Shown here: one piece after another, positions 8,303 through 17,390 of the stretch
How the letters are laid out: each line of letters begins with the position of its first letter
Position numbering within the stretch: the first letter of the stretch is position 1
Source of the DNA: Streptomyces sp. SID8374
GTDB lineage: Bacteria > Actinomycetota > Actinomycetes > Streptomycetales > Streptomycetaceae
DNA length: 64,000 bases
Assembly (NCBI RefSeq): GCF_009865135.1
Contig: NZ_WWGH01000001.1
Coordinates: 4,774,001 to 4,838,000, forward strand
Direction of reading: 5' to 3'
Position numbers and translations under genes: made by a program
Notes under the pieces: generated by a model
Seen by the model: only the letters and a program-made list of their open reading frames with translations
Databases searched by the model: none
Told to the model about the DNA's origin: nothing

Positions 8303-9853
8303 ATGAGCGCCACGCACACGAGGGGACCCGATGCCGCGGGCCCGGGGGACCGGCGCGTGCCGCCGGAAGCGGTGGCGGGCCGGCTGCTGCGGGCCGCGAC
8401 GCGGTCCGGTGCGCAGCTGGTCAGCGAGGCCGCCGTGCTCGTCCAGGGGGCGGCGGTGCTGGCCGACCCGATAGCCGGGGCCGTCTACAGCACGCCCGCC
8501 GCCGCGGCAGCCGACGGCGTCCACGCCGCGGCCCATCCGCAGGACCACCCGCACCATGTGCAGCGCCCGGCGGCCGGAGCCGTCCTCGTCCTGCGTCCGG
8601 CACCCACCGTGCCCGCCGAACACGTCGGGCTCGTCGCCACCACCACGGCGGCCCTCCTGGAGGTGCGCGGACAGCGCGCCGCCGAACTGCGCGCCGAGCA
8701 GATGCGGCTGCACACCACCCTGCTGCGGCTGCTCCTGGCCGGCCACACCACCTCCGTCACGAACACCGTGAGCGCCGGCGGGCTCACGCATGTCACGGTC
8801 TACCGGCTCACCGGCCCCGACGTCCCCACCGCCCACCAGGTCCTGTGGCGGGCCGCCCGCCCGTCCCTGGCCGGGCACGGCGGGTCCTGCGCCCTCATCG
8901 GTGAGGTGGACGGCGAACTCCTGGTCGCCGAACTCCACCACGGCAGCGACGACGGGCGGATTCTGCGCCTGGTCTCCCGGGTGAGCGAACGTCACGGCCT
9001 TCTCGCGGGCCTGGCCGGACCGGTGCCCCTGGCCGAGATGCCCACCGCCCACGCCGACGCGGCGGCGGCCCGGCACAGTGCCACCCCCGCCCACCGCATC
9101 GTTCCCGCCGACGCCGTCGGCACCCCGCAGCTCGCCCGCCTGCTGCCCCCGGGCCCGTACACCGCTTGGGCACGGTCCGTGCTGAGCCCGCTGACCGGGG
9201 AACACCGGCACCTGCTCCTGGTCCGGCTCCGCACCGGCAGCGCCCCCCGTGCCGCCGCCGCGCTCGGGCTCTCGCCCGGCACCGTCCGCACCCGGCTCCG
9301 CGGCCTTGCCGCCCTCCTCGGCGCGGACCTCGACGACATCACCGTGCAGGCCCATCTGCTGCTCGCGCTCCGCGCGCCCACGCGGGGCGACGGCCAGGAC
9401 GAGGCCAACTGCCGGGCGGGGAGTGACGGGGAGGCGGGGAGCAAGGGCGAGGCCCGGAGCAACGGCCAGGAGTGGAGCACCTGCGAGGCACGGAGCAACG
9501 GCCAAGGGCATGGCCGGCCCCGGCTGGAGACGCTGCCCGGCGGGATCCTCGACACCCACGTCGCCCGCGCCTGGGCCGTCGGCCTGGTCGGGGGGCTCGA
9601 ACCCCACCTGCGGATCGCGCTCGCCTGCTGGCTGCGCCACCACGCCAGGACCGCTCCCGCCGCGACCGAGCTGCACGTCCACCGCACCACCCTGACGAGC
9701 TGGCTCACCCGGTGCGCCGAGCGCCTCGGGCAGAACCTCACCGATGCCACGGTCCGGGCGGAGCTGCACCTCGCCCTGGAGGCCACCGCGAAGGCCGGGG
9801 ACGACCCGAGGGCTCTTCCCCGGCGGGGCGGCCGCACCTACCGCCGTATCTGA
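8303..9853 (+). CDS. PucR-like transcriptional regulator with two tandem HTH_30-type modules
   Basis: About 516 residues from ATG 8303 (GAGGGGGT upstream). The N-terminal two-thirds resembles a PucR/CdaR-type sensor region. Two similar helix-turn-helix modules follow. The first, near residues 290-355, has LTGEHRHLLLVRLRTGSAPR and LSPGTVRTRLRGLAALLG. The second, near the C-terminus, has LEPHLRIALACWLRHHARTA and VHRTTLTSWLTRCAERLG. A Gly/Ser/Glu/Asn-rich linker (about 9400-9525) separates them. PucR proteins normally carry one such module. It lies just after the methyltransferase (75 bp gap), so it may belong to the same unit. Confidence 0.75.
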   Translation: MSATHTRGPDAAGPGDRRVPPEAVAGRLLRAATRSGAQLVSEAAVLVQGAAVLADPIAGAVYSTPAAAAADGVHAAAHPQDHPHHVQRPAAGAVLVLRPAPTVPAEHVGLVATTTAALLEVRGQRAAELRAEQMRLHTTLLRLLLAGHTTSVTNTVSAGGLTHVTVYRLTGPDVPTAHQVLWRAARPSLAGHGGSCALIGEVDGELLVAELHHGSDDGRILRLVSRVSERHGLLAGLAGPVPLAEMPTAHADAAAARHSATPAHRIVPADAVGTPQLARLLPPGPYTAWARSVLSPLTGEHRHLLLVRLRTGSAPRAAAALGLSPGTVRTRLRGLAALLGADLDDITVQAHLLLALRAPTRGDGQDEANCRAGSDGEAGSKGEARSNGQEWSTCEARSNGQGHGRPRLETLPGGILDTHVARAWAVGLVGGLEPHLRIALACWLRHHARTAPAATELHVHRTTLTSWLTRCAERLGQNLTDATVRAELHLALEATAKAGDDPRALPRRGGRTYRRI

Positions 9854-10029
9854 GCACCCGCACTCCGCGCCGCCACGGGCGGGTTCAGGGCGGGCCGGCC
9901 CCGTCGCTGTCCGCCCCCGGGGCGAATCATGGCCGGAATCGGCACCTTGACCCGCTCATGACATGGCTCCATTCTGTGCCCGTCGCACAGCTCCACCCCC
10001 CACCCCGACGGAGTCAGGAGACTGCCAGC

Positions 10030-11406
10030 ATGCGACTCGTCAACGCACGGAATCCCCGGCCGAGAACCCGGCCGGCGAAGGCCAGGACGAAGGCCGGCCG
10101 GAACGCCGCCATCGCCGTCCTGCTCGCCCTCGGCCTCGCCGCCCCGGCGACCGCCGTAGCCACCGCCGAGACCTCCGCCCCGAACGCGGCCGTCGCCGCG
10201 GACGAGCGGACGCTCCAGTACGAGATCACCGGGCGCACCACCCCCGCCGCCCGCACCGAGATCGCCCGCGCGGGCGTCTCGATCGACGAGGTGCACGACC
10301 ACGGCATCGTGATCACCGCGGACGCCGCCCAGGCCAGGAAGCTGCGGGCCAAGGGCCATGTCCTGGAGGCGCTGCCCGCACCCGAGGCCCACGGCCACGG
10401 GTCCGACGGCGTCGGCGCACTCGACTTCCCGCCGGCCGACTCCCGGTACCACAACTACGCCGAGATGACCGCGGCCATCGACGCCCGTATCGCCGCCAAC
10501 CCCTCGATCATGAGTAAGCGCGTCATCGGCAAGACCTACCAGGGCCGGGACATCGTCGCGATCAAGGTCAGCGACAACGTGGGCACCGACGAGGCCGAGC
10601 CCGAGGTCCTGTTCACGGCCCACCAGCACGCCCGCGAGCACCTGACCGTCGAGATGGCGCTCTACCTGCTCCGCGAGTTGGCCACGGGCTACGGCACGGA
10701 CTCCCGGATCACCCAGGCGGTCAACGGCCGGGAGCTGTGGATCATCCCGGACATGAACCCGGACGGCGGCGAGTACGACATCGCCACCGGCTCGTACCGC
10801 AGCTGGCGCAAGAACCGCCAGCCCAACTCCGGCTCCACCGCCGTGGGCACCGACCTCAACCGCAACTGGGCCTTCAAGTGGGGCTGCTGCGGCGGCTCCT
10901 CCTCCAGCCCGTCCTCGGAGACGTACCGGGGTACGGGCCCCGAGTCCGCGCCCGAGACGAAGGTCGTGGCGGACTTCGTCCGCAGCCGGGTGGTCGGCGG
11001 GAAGCAGCAGATCACGGCGGCCATCGACTTCCACACGTACAGCGAGCTGGTGCTCTGGCCGTTCGGCTACACGTACAACGACACGGCCCCCGGCATGACG
11101 GCCGACGACCGCAACGCGTTCGCCGCGGTGGGCCGCAAGATGGCGGCGAGCAACGGGTACACCGCCGAGCAGTCCAGCGACCTGTACATCACGGACGGGT
11201 CGATCGACGACTGGCTGTGGGGCTCGCAGAAGATCTTCGGCTACACCTTCGAGATGTACCCGCGCTCGTCCTCGGGCGGCGGCTTCTACCCGCCGGACGA
11301 GGTCATCGAACGCGAGACCTCCCGCAACCGGGACGCGGTGCTGCAACTGATCGAGAACGCGGACTGCATGTACCGGTCGATCGGCAAGGAGGCGCAGTAC
11401 TGCTAG
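10030..11406 (+). CDS. Secreted M14 zinc carboxypeptidase
   Basis: 458 residues, start at MRLVNARN with AGGAG upstream. A long Arg-rich signal peptide (AAIAVLLALGLAAPATAVATA) and a propeptide precede the peptidase domain. Zinc ligands are visible as HQHAREHLTVE (H-x2-E) and the later His in IDFHTYSE; the catalytic Glu is in YTFEMYP. The substrate-binding Arg/Asn region GTDLNRNWAFKW is also present. It resembles carboxypeptidase T-type extracellular enzymes of Streptomyces that trim peptides for nutrition. Two Cys pairs suggest disulfides. Confidence 0.93.
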   Translation: MRLVNARNPRPRTRPAKARTKAGRNAAIAVLLALGLAAPATAVATAETSAPNAAVAADERTLQYEITGRTTPAARTEIARAGVSIDEVHDHGIVITADAAQARKLRAKGHVLEALPAPEAHGHGSDGVGALDFPPADSRYHNYAEMTAAIDARIAANPSIMSKRVIGKTYQGRDIVAIKVSDNVGTDEAEPEVLFTAHQHAREHLTVEMALYLLRELATGYGTDSRITQAVNGRELWIIPDMNPDGGEYDIATGSYRSWRKNRQPNSGSTAVGTDLNRNWAFKWGCCGGSSSSPSSETYRGTGPESAPETKVVADFVRSRVVGGKQQITAAIDFHTYSELVLWPFGYTYNDTAPGMTADDRNAFAAVGRKMAASNGYTAEQSSDLYITDGSIDDWLWGSQKIFGYTFEMYPRSSSGGGFYPPDEVIERETSRNRDAVLQLIENADCMYRSIGKEAQYC

Positions 11407-11438
11407 CGGTGCGGCTGCCGGCGGTGCGCTGAACCCTG

Positions 11439-11474
11439 CTCCGGTGCGGAACCCCGCACGGTCCCGCACCGGAG
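11439..11474. terminator. Hairpin between convergent carboxypeptidase and vapC genes
   Basis: An 11-bp perfect stem (CTCCGGTGCGG at 11439-11449 with its complement at 11464-11474) and a 14-base loop lie between two stop codons. No T-tract, as is usual in Streptomyces; it probably works in both directions. Confidence 0.7.
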
Positions 11475-11475
11475 T

Positions 11476-11886
11476 TCAGGCCACGTCGTGAACGCTGTGT
11501 TCGCCGAGATCCGGGGCGTGCCGGGCGACCGTGCGGTAGCCGAGGTCGTCATGGAGAACCGTCAGGCCGTGATGGGCCGCCGTGGCGGCGATGATGAGGT
11601 CCACGGCGGAGGCGCTGCGATGCTGTCCGGCGCGCGCCATGCGGTGCTGGACGGAGGTGATCCAGCGTCCGGCGCTCTTCGGTACGGAGACGTCCGGGTA
11701 GAGGTCGGTGAACATCTCCGCGATCTCGTCGTACTCGCCCGCGTTCCGGGCGCCGTACAGGAACTCCGCCCGCTGCGGGCAGCAGGAGGCGACCGTTCCG
11801 GCCTCGATCGCATCCGACCACGCCGATTGCAGGGCGGTGTCGGAGAGCAGCCGTACGAGGCCCGAGGCGTCGAGCAGGTAGATCAC
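11476..11886 (-). CDS. vapC: PIN-domain toxin (VapC family)
   Basis: 136 residues. Acidic residues typical of PIN-domain RNases are in place: Asp in YLLDASGL (residue 6), Glu in RAEFLYGA, and Asp pairs in VDLIIAATA and LHDDLGY. The metal site is therefore intact and the toxin is probably an active RNase, usually aimed at tRNA or rRNA. The ATG overlaps the antitoxin stop by 4 bp, the classic arrangement of antitoxin first, toxin second. Confidence 0.88.
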   Translation of the reverse strand: MIYLLDASGLVRLLSDTALQSAWSDAIEAGTVASCCPQRAEFLYGARNAGEYDEIAEMFTDLYPDVSVPKSAGRWITSVQHRMARAGQHRSASAVDLIIAATAAHHGLTVLHDDLGYRTVARHAPDLGEHSVHDVA

Positions 11887-12104
11887 CGACCGTCCTTCTC
11901 CGCCCGGTGCCGCCGCTCGGCGTCCTCGACCGCACCCCGGTCGCGCGCACGCTCGAAGTGGCGGCTGATCCGCGCCGCGCGCTCCTGCTGCTCCGCGTAG
12001 AAGCGGAGAGCGAGGTTGACGGTCTCCTTTTTCGTCCGGGCCTTGGAGAGGGCCATCGCCCGCTCCAAGGCTTCATCGTCTATGTCGATCTGGGTCACCG
12101 ACAT
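11883..12104 (-). CDS. vapB: VapB-type ribbon-helix-helix antitoxin
   Basis: 73 residues. The N-terminus, MSVTQIDIDDEALERAM followed by TKKETVNLALRFY, matches the beta-strand/helix/helix of RHH antitoxins of the VapB type. The charged C-terminal tail would wrap the toxin. These proteins bind their own promoter, likely in the short gap between 12105 and 12120. Confidence 0.85.
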   Translation of the reverse strand: MSVTQIDIDDEALERAMALSKARTKKETVNLALRFYAEQQERAARISRHFERARDRGAVEDAERRHRAEKDGR

Positions 12105-12120
12105 TCTTCTCGCGAGCTGC

Positions 12121-12993
12121 TTACGGCTGCGCGGGCCGCACGGTGGCGGGTGTGGCGGAAGGTGTACGGGCCTGGTCTCCGCCGTCGTCCCGGCGGTCGT
12201 CCGCCCGGGGGGTGAGGATCTTCCGGTCGGGCCACGCCAGGGTGAGGGAGCCGAGGTCGGTGGTGACGTCGATGCGGACCGGCTCGTGGGGGAGTGCGGG
12301 CCTCAGCTGGACCTGGACGACCCTCGCGTCGTCCCCGTACACCCCTGCGGCGGCTTCGCGGGCCCACCGGTCCTGGGCCGCGCTGACGCCGAGCCCTTCG
12401 GAGGGGCCCTCGATCGGCGTGAGGGCGCTGAACAGGGCGAGCATGACGAGGGTGCCCGCCGCTGCCGGGCCGCCGCCCCGGATCAGGTCGCGTCGCGTCA
12501 GCGGTGAGTTCTTGCGCGCGAGTCCGGCGGTCAGCAGGCCGGCGGCCCAGCCCAGCGCCGCACCGGCGCAGTTGAGGGTGAGGTCGGAGTACGTACACGT
12601 CCTGCCCAGCGGGAAGGCCGCCTGGGCCCACTCGACCCCGGGTACGGCGAGGCAGATGACGGCCAGTGAGGCCAGCGGGCGGCGTGTGGCCCGTACGAGG
12701 AAGAAGCAGGCCGGGGCGAACAGCAGCGCGTTCAGTACGCCGGGCGTGGTGCGCAGGGCCTCACCCGGTGAAGTCCCTGTGACGCAGGCCATGTTCGTGG
12801 CGGCACCACCGGCACCGCCTGGGGCCAGCGTCACGGCGAACGCCCCGGCGAAGAACACCGCCGCCGCCACGCCGGGCAGGACGGCCGCCTGCCTCGCCCG
12901 TGCGATCACAACGGCGGGTACGGCGAGCAGAACCGCGAGGAGCAGGAAGAGGGGCACGACGCCTTGGAGTGCCCCTACGGATGCGCTGATCAT
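12121..12993 (-). CDS. VanZ-like membrane protein
   Basis: 290 residues with about five transmembrane helices in the first 175 residues (such as LFLLLAVLLAVPAVVIA). The VanZ-family stretch NALLFAPACFFLV is followed by the acidic VPGVEWAQAAFPLGRTC and DLTLNCAGAALGWA. A predicted extracytoplasmic C-terminal domain follows. VanZ proteins are linked to glycopeptide (teicoplanin) resistance in a few bacteria, but most Streptomyces homologues have no known role. The stop codon is TAA, uncommon in this window. It is divergent from glmS. Confidence 0.8.
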   Translation of the reverse strand: MISASVGALQGVVPLFLLLAVLLAVPAVVIARARQAAVLPGVAAAVFFAGAFAVTLAPGGAGGAATNMACVTGTSPGEALRTTPGVLNALLFAPACFFLVRATRRPLASLAVICLAVPGVEWAQAAFPLGRTCTYSDLTLNCAGAALGWAAGLLTAGLARKNSPLTRRDLIRGGGPAAAGTLVMLALFSALTPIEGPSEGLGVSAAQDRWAREAAAGVYGDDARVVQVQLRPALPHEPVRIDVTTDLGSLTLAWPDRKILTPRADDRRDDGGDQARTPSATPATVRPAQP

Positions 12994-13144
12994 CGATCTT
13001 CATTCTCGGAGGGCGGTGTTGCGGCGGCGCCGACGGCGACTCCAACAGGGGCGACCTTAAACGATCTTGAAAGCGGTGTGCCAGGGGAATCCTGTGTCGT
13101 CCGCCTTCCTGACCCGGGACCGCTTCCGGCCTTAAGGTGCCGTT

Positions 13145-14992
13145 ATGTGCGGAATCGTGGGTTATGTCGGTGGGCAGTCGGCGCAGGACGTCGTCGTCGC
13201 AGGACTCAAGCGCCTCGAATACCGGGGCTACGACTCGGCGGGTGTCGCCGTGCTCGCGGACGGCGGGCTCGCCGCCGCGAAGAAGGCGGGGAAGCTCGTC
13301 AATCTGGAGAAGGAGCTGGGGGACCGGCCGCTGCCGGCCGGGCGGACCGGGATCGGGCATACGCGGTGGGCCACGCACGGGGCGCCCAACGATGTGAACG
13401 CCCACCCCCACCTGGACAACGCGGGCCGGGTCGCCGTCGTCCACAACGGGATCATCGAGAACTTCGCGGCCCTGCGGCGCGAGCTGACCGGGCGCGGGCA
13501 CGCCCTGGAGTCGGAGACGGACACCGAGGTCGTCGCGCATCTGCTGGCCGAGGCGTTCTCGGCGGGCGGGGACCTCGCGGACGCCATGCGGCAGGTGTGC
13601 CGGCGGCTGGAGGGGGCCTTCACCCTGGTCGCCGTGCACGCGGACCAGCCGGACGTGGTGGTCGGCGCCCGGCGCAACTCGCCGCTCGTCGTGGGGGTGG
13701 GGGCCGACGAGTGGTTCCTCGCCTCCGACGTCGCCGCCTTCATCGCGCACACCCGGTCCGCCATCGAACTGGGCCAGGACCAGGTCGTCGAGTTGAGCCG
13801 CGAGGGCGTCACCGTCACCGGGTTCGACGGGGCCCTCGCCGAGGTGCGCGAGTACCACGTCGACTGGGACGCCTCCGCCGCCGAGAAGGGCGGCTACGCC
13901 TCCTTCATGCTCAAGGAGATCGCCGACCAGCCCCAGGCCGTCGCCGACACCCTCCTCGGCCGGATCGACGGCGAGGGATCGCTGAGCCTGGACGAGGTGC
14001 GCATCCCCGACGCCGAACTCCGCGAGGTCGACAAGGTCGTCATCGTCGCCTGCGGGACCGCCTTCCACGCCGGGATGATCGCCAAGTACGCCATCGAACA
14101 CTGGACCCGGCTGCCCTGCGAGACCGAGCTGGCCAGCGAGTTCCGCTACCGCGACCCGATCCTCGACCAGCGCACCCTCGTCGTCGCCATCTCCCAGTCC
14201 GGCGAGACCATGGACACCCTGATGGCGCTGCGCCACGCCCGCGAGCAGGGCGCGAAGGTGCTCGCCATCTGCAATACGAACGGCTCCACGATCCCGCGCG
14301 AATCCGACGCCGTCCTCTACACCCACGCCGGGCCCGAGGTCGCCGTCGCCTCCACCAAGGCCTTCCTCACCCAGCTCGTCGCCTGTTACCTCGTGGCCCT
14401 GTATCTGGGCCAGTTGCGGGGCACCAAGTGGGGCGACGAGATCCGTACGGTGGTGCGCCAGCTCTCCGCGATCTCCGGCGAGGTCGAACGCGTACTGGAG
14501 ACCATGGAGCCCGTCCGCGAGCTGGCCCGCTCCCTCGCCCACCACGACACGGTGCTCTTCCTCGGGCGCCACGTCGGCTACCCGGTCGCCCTCGAAGGCG
14601 CGCTCAAGCTCAAGGAGCTCGCCTACATGCACGCGGAGGGGTTCGCGGCCGGGGAGCTGAAGCACGGGCCGATCGCGCTCATCGAGGAGGGCCTCCCGGT
14701 CGTCGTCATCGTGCCCTCACCGCGCGGGCGTTCCGTCCTCCACGACAAGATCGTCTCCAACATCCAGGAGATCCGGGCCCGGGGCGCCCGCACCATCGTC
14801 GTCGCCGAGGAGGGCGACGAGGCCGTCGTCCCGTACGCCGACCACCTCATCACCGTCCCCGCAACGCCTACGCTGCTTCAGCCGCTGGTCGCCACCGTGC
14901 CGCTCCAGGTCTTCGCCTGCGAGCTGGCGACGGCCCGCGGCAACGAAGTGGACCAGCCGCGCAATCTGGCGAAGTCCGTGACCGTGGAGTGA
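13145..14992 (+). CDS. glmS: Glutamine-fructose-6-phosphate aminotransferase (isomerizing)
   Basis: 615 residues, the usual length. After Met removal the N-terminal nucleophile is Cys (MCGIVGYVGG). The glutaminase domain includes GHTRWATHG and the Glu/Asp-rich LESETDTEV region. Two SIS domains follow, with CGTAFHAG, ISQSGETMDT, VASTKAFLTQ and the terminal NLAKSVTVE. It makes glucosamine-6-phosphate, the first committed step to UDP-GlcNAc for peptidoglycan. acpS, the NAD(P)HX repair gene and alr follow in the same direction. Confidence 0.97.
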   Translation: MCGIVGYVGGQSAQDVVVAGLKRLEYRGYDSAGVAVLADGGLAAAKKAGKLVNLEKELGDRPLPAGRTGIGHTRWATHGAPNDVNAHPHLDNAGRVAVVHNGIIENFAALRRELTGRGHALESETDTEVVAHLLAEAFSAGGDLADAMRQVCRRLEGAFTLVAVHADQPDVVVGARRNSPLVVGVGADEWFLASDVAAFIAHTRSAIELGQDQVVELSREGVTVTGFDGALAEVREYHVDWDASAAEKGGYASFMLKEIADQPQAVADTLLGRIDGEGSLSLDEVRIPDAELREVDKVVIVACGTAFHAGMIAKYAIEHWTRLPCETELASEFRYRDPILDQRTLVVAISQSGETMDTLMALRHAREQGAKVLAICNTNGSTIPRESDAVLYTHAGPEVAVASTKAFLTQLVACYLVALYLGQLRGTKWGDEIRTVVRQLSAISGEVERVLETMEPVRELARSLAHHDTVLFLGRHVGYPVALEGALKLKELAYMHAEGFAAGELKHGPIALIEEGLPVVVIVPSPRGRSVLHDKIVSNIQEIRARGARTIVVAEEGDEAVVPYADHLITVPATPTLLQPLVATVPLQVFACELATARGNEVDQPRNLAKSVTVE

Positions 14993-15037
14993 GCCGGGGC
15001 GCGCGCCCCGCGTGATGGGGATGGCGAGGGTGGGTTC

Positions 15038-15406
15038 GTGATCATTGGGGTCGGGATCGATGTGGCCGAGATCGAGCGGTTCGGCGCCGCGCTGGAGCGT
15101 ACGCCCCAGTTGGCCGACCGGCTCTTCGTCGCGAGCGAGTTGACGCTGCCCAGCGGCGAGCGGCGCGGCATCGCCTCGCTCGCCGCCCGGTTCGCCGCGA
15201 AGGAGGCCCTGGCCAAGGCCCTCGGGGCGCCGGGCGGGCTGCTCTGGAGCGACGCGGAGGTCTGGGTCGAGGAGAGCGGACAGCCCCGGCTCCGGGTACG
15301 CGGCACGGTGGCCGCCCGCGCGGCCGAGCTGGGGGTGCGCGGCTGGCACGTCTCGCTCAGCCATGACGCGGGGGTGGCGTCGGCGGTGGTGATCGCGGAG
15401 GGGTGA
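15038..15406 (+). CDS. acpS: Holo-[acyl-carrier-protein] synthase
   Basis: 122 residues from GTG 15038. Signature residues are the N-terminal GVGIDVAEIERF (metal-binding Asp) and RFAAKEALAKALG with the second metal Glu. WHVSLSHDAGVASAVV closes the fold. It transfers 4'-phosphopantetheine from CoA to acyl carrier proteins, a step needed for fatty acids and many polyketides. Decayed copies of its 3' end fill the following gap. Confidence 0.95.
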   Translation: MIIGVGIDVAEIERFGAALERTPQLADRLFVASELTLPSGERRGIASLAARFAAKEALAKALGAPGGLLWSDAEVWVEESGQPRLRVRGTVAARAAELGVRGWHVSLSHDAGVASAVVIAEG

Positions 15407-15480
15407 GAGCGCCGGGGCGCGCCTGGATGCGTGACGCCCGGGGCGAGGGCCCGAGCCGCCCGGGCGGGGCGCGTCGCTCT

Positions 15481-15739
15481 CCGGGCCCTGCCCGGGGGCG
15501 TCAGCCGCGTGGTCGCGAAGGGTGACGGCTCTCCGGAGCGGCGGGAGTTCGGGAGTGGCGTCGGCCGTGGTGGTCGCGGAGTGGTGGGCGCCGCTCGCCG
15601 CCTCGGGGGAGCTGCCTCCGGGCCCTGCCTGGGGGCGTCAGCCGCGTGGTCGCGAAGGGTGACGGCTCTCCGGAGCGGCGGGAGTTCGGGGCTGGCGTCG
15701 GCCGTGGTGGTCGCGGAGTGGTGGGCGCCGCTTGCCGCC
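15481..15739. repeat. Tandem 122-bp duplication in the acpS-nnr gap, with acpS 3'-end copies
   Basis: The segment 15481-15602 recurs at 15618-15739 with about four mismatches (period 137 bp). Within each unit (15551-15590 and 15688-15727) lies a degraded copy of the last codons of acpS (15365-15406), and a fourth decayed copy sits at 15762-15803. The whole 399-bp gap 15407-15805 is largely made of these copies. The fourth copy supplies the GGAGGG ribosome binding site of the next gene. No other gene is seen here. Confidence 0.8.
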
Positions 15740-15805
15740 ACGGGCGCACCGAACCCGGACCTGCGGGGGTGGCGTTCGTCCCCGTGATCGCGGAGGGTGG
15801 GCGGT

Positions 15806-17263
15806 ATGCGACGTGCCTACAGCGTGGAGACCGTACGGGCCGCAGAGGCCGCCCTCATGAAGCGGGTGCCCGAAGGCGCCCTGATGCAGCGCGCCGCCGC
15901 CGGGCTCGCCGCCGCCTGCGGGGAGCTGCTGCGGCGCAACGGCCGGGTGTACGGGGCCCGGGTCCTGCTCCTGGTCGGCGGCGGCGACAACGGGGGCGAT
16001 GCCCTGTACGCGGGCGCACGCCTCGCCCGCCGGGGCGCCGGGGTGCGCGCCCTCCTCGTCTCGCCCGACCGGGCGCACGCGGGCGGTCTCGCCGCGTTCC
16101 TGGCCGCCGGGGGACAGGTCCTCGACGGACCCGACGAGGTCGCCGGGCCCCTCGACCTCGTCGTCGACGGCATCACCGGGATCGGCGGGCGCGGCGGGCT
16201 ACGCGAGGACGCCGTCGCCCTGCTGCGGGCGGTGACCCGGGACCGGGACCGTACCCCCGTCATCGCCGTCGACCTGCCCAGCGGCGTCGAGGCCGACAGC
16301 GGGGAGGTGCACGGCGAGGCCGTCCGCGCCGACGCGACGGTCACCTTCGGTACGTACAAGCCGGGCCTCCTCATCGACCCGGCCGCCGAACACGCGGGCG
16401 CCCTGCGGCTGGTGGACATCGGGCTCGGGCCCGAGCTGCCGGAGCCGGCGGACCTGGAGGCGCTCCAGTACGCGGACGTCGCGGCCCTGTTGCCGGTGCC
16501 GGGGGCCGAGAGCGACAAGTACAGCCGGGGGGTCGTCGGCGTCGTCGCCGGGTCCGAGCGCTACCCGGGCGCGGCCGTCCTCGCGGTCTCGGGCGCCCTG
16601 CACGGCGGGGCCGGGGCCGTACGGTACGTCGGGCCCGGCGCGGACGCGGTGATCGCCCGCTTCCCGGAGACGCTGGTGCACGCCGGGCCGCCGTCGAAGG
16701 CCGGACGCGTGCAGGCCTGGGTGATCGGGCCCGGCCTCGGGGACGGCCGGTGGGCGGAGGAGGCCGCCGCCGACGTGCTCGGCGCCGACGTCCCCGTACT
16801 GGTCGACGCCGACGGCCTGCGGCTGCTGGAACCCGAGACCGTACGGACCCGGACCGCCCCCACCGTCCTGACCCCGCACGCCGGGGAGGCCGCAGCCCTG
16901 CTCGGCGTGGCGCGCGAGGAGGTGGAGGCCGGGCGGCTCGCCGCCGTACGGGAGCTGGCCGCCCGCTACCGTGCCACCGTGCTCCTCAAGGGGTCCACGA
17001 CCCTGGTCGCGGAGGCCCGGGACACCCCCGTACGGGTCAACCCGACCGGGACCGGCTGGCTCGCCACGGCGGGCAGCGGCGATGTGCTCTCCGGGCTGAC
17101 CGGTTCCCTGCTCGCGGCCGGGCTCGCCCCGCGCGACGCCGCGTCCGTCGGCGCCTATCTGCACGGACTCGCCGCCCGCCACGGCTCCGACGGGGCCCCG
17201 GTCTCCGCACAGGACGTCGCGAACGGCATCCCGGCGGCCTGGCGCGACGTGCGGGCGGGGTGA
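15806..17263 (+). CDS. nnr: Bifunctional NAD(P)HX epimerase/dehydratase
   Basis: About 485 residues from ATG 15806, chosen because GGAGGG lies 9 bases upstream. The N-terminal YjeF domain (residues 1-210) has LLVGGGDNGGDALYAGARLA. The ribokinase-like C-terminal domain has VLTPHAGEAAALLG and the catalytic segment ATAGSGDVLSGLTGSLLA with its Asp. Together they repair hydrated NADH and NADPH in two steps (epimerisation, then ATP/ADP-dependent dehydration). The gene lies between acpS and alr, its standard position in actinobacteria. Confidence 0.93.
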   Translation: MRRAYSVETVRAAEAALMKRVPEGALMQRAAAGLAAACGELLRRNGRVYGARVLLLVGGGDNGGDALYAGARLARRGAGVRALLVSPDRAHAGGLAAFLAAGGQVLDGPDEVAGPLDLVVDGITGIGGRGGLREDAVALLRAVTRDRDRTPVIAVDLPSGVEADSGEVHGEAVRADATVTFGTYKPGLLIDPAAEHAGALRLVDIGLGPELPEPADLEALQYADVAALLPVPGAESDKYSRGVVGVVAGSERYPGAAVLAVSGALHGGAGAVRYVGPGADAVIARFPETLVHAGPPSKAGRVQAWVIGPGLGDGRWAEEAAADVLGADVPVLVDADGLRLLEPETVRTRTAPTVLTPHAGEAAALLGVAREEVEAGRLAAVRELAARYRATVLLKGSTTLVAEARDTPVRVNPTGTGWLATAGSGDVLSGLTGSLLAAGLAPRDAASVGAYLHGLAARHGSDGAPVSAQDVANGIPAAWRDVRAG

Positions 17264-17390
17264 GGCGGGGCGGGGACGGGACCCGGGACACGAAGGGCGG
17301 CCGCAGCGTGCGACGTACGCGGTCGGCGGCGGCGCGCGACTCGCGGGCGCGGCCACCCCGGGCCATCGTGGAAGCCCCGGCAGAAGGGCG

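Noticed and set aside
7097..9769. Long minus-strand frame (890 codons) opposite the methyltransferase and PucR genes
   Set aside because: Composition is Gly/Arg/Pro/Ala biased, no motif or ribosome site, and it opposes well-supported genes; a GC-rich shadow frame.
12761..14665. 634-codon minus-strand frame opposite glmS
   Set aside because: Shadow of glmS with no domain; the glmS product is unambiguous.
15431..15787. 118-codon frame in the acpS-nnr gap
   Set aside because: Made of the tandem duplications and acpS-derived fragments, with no ribosome site.
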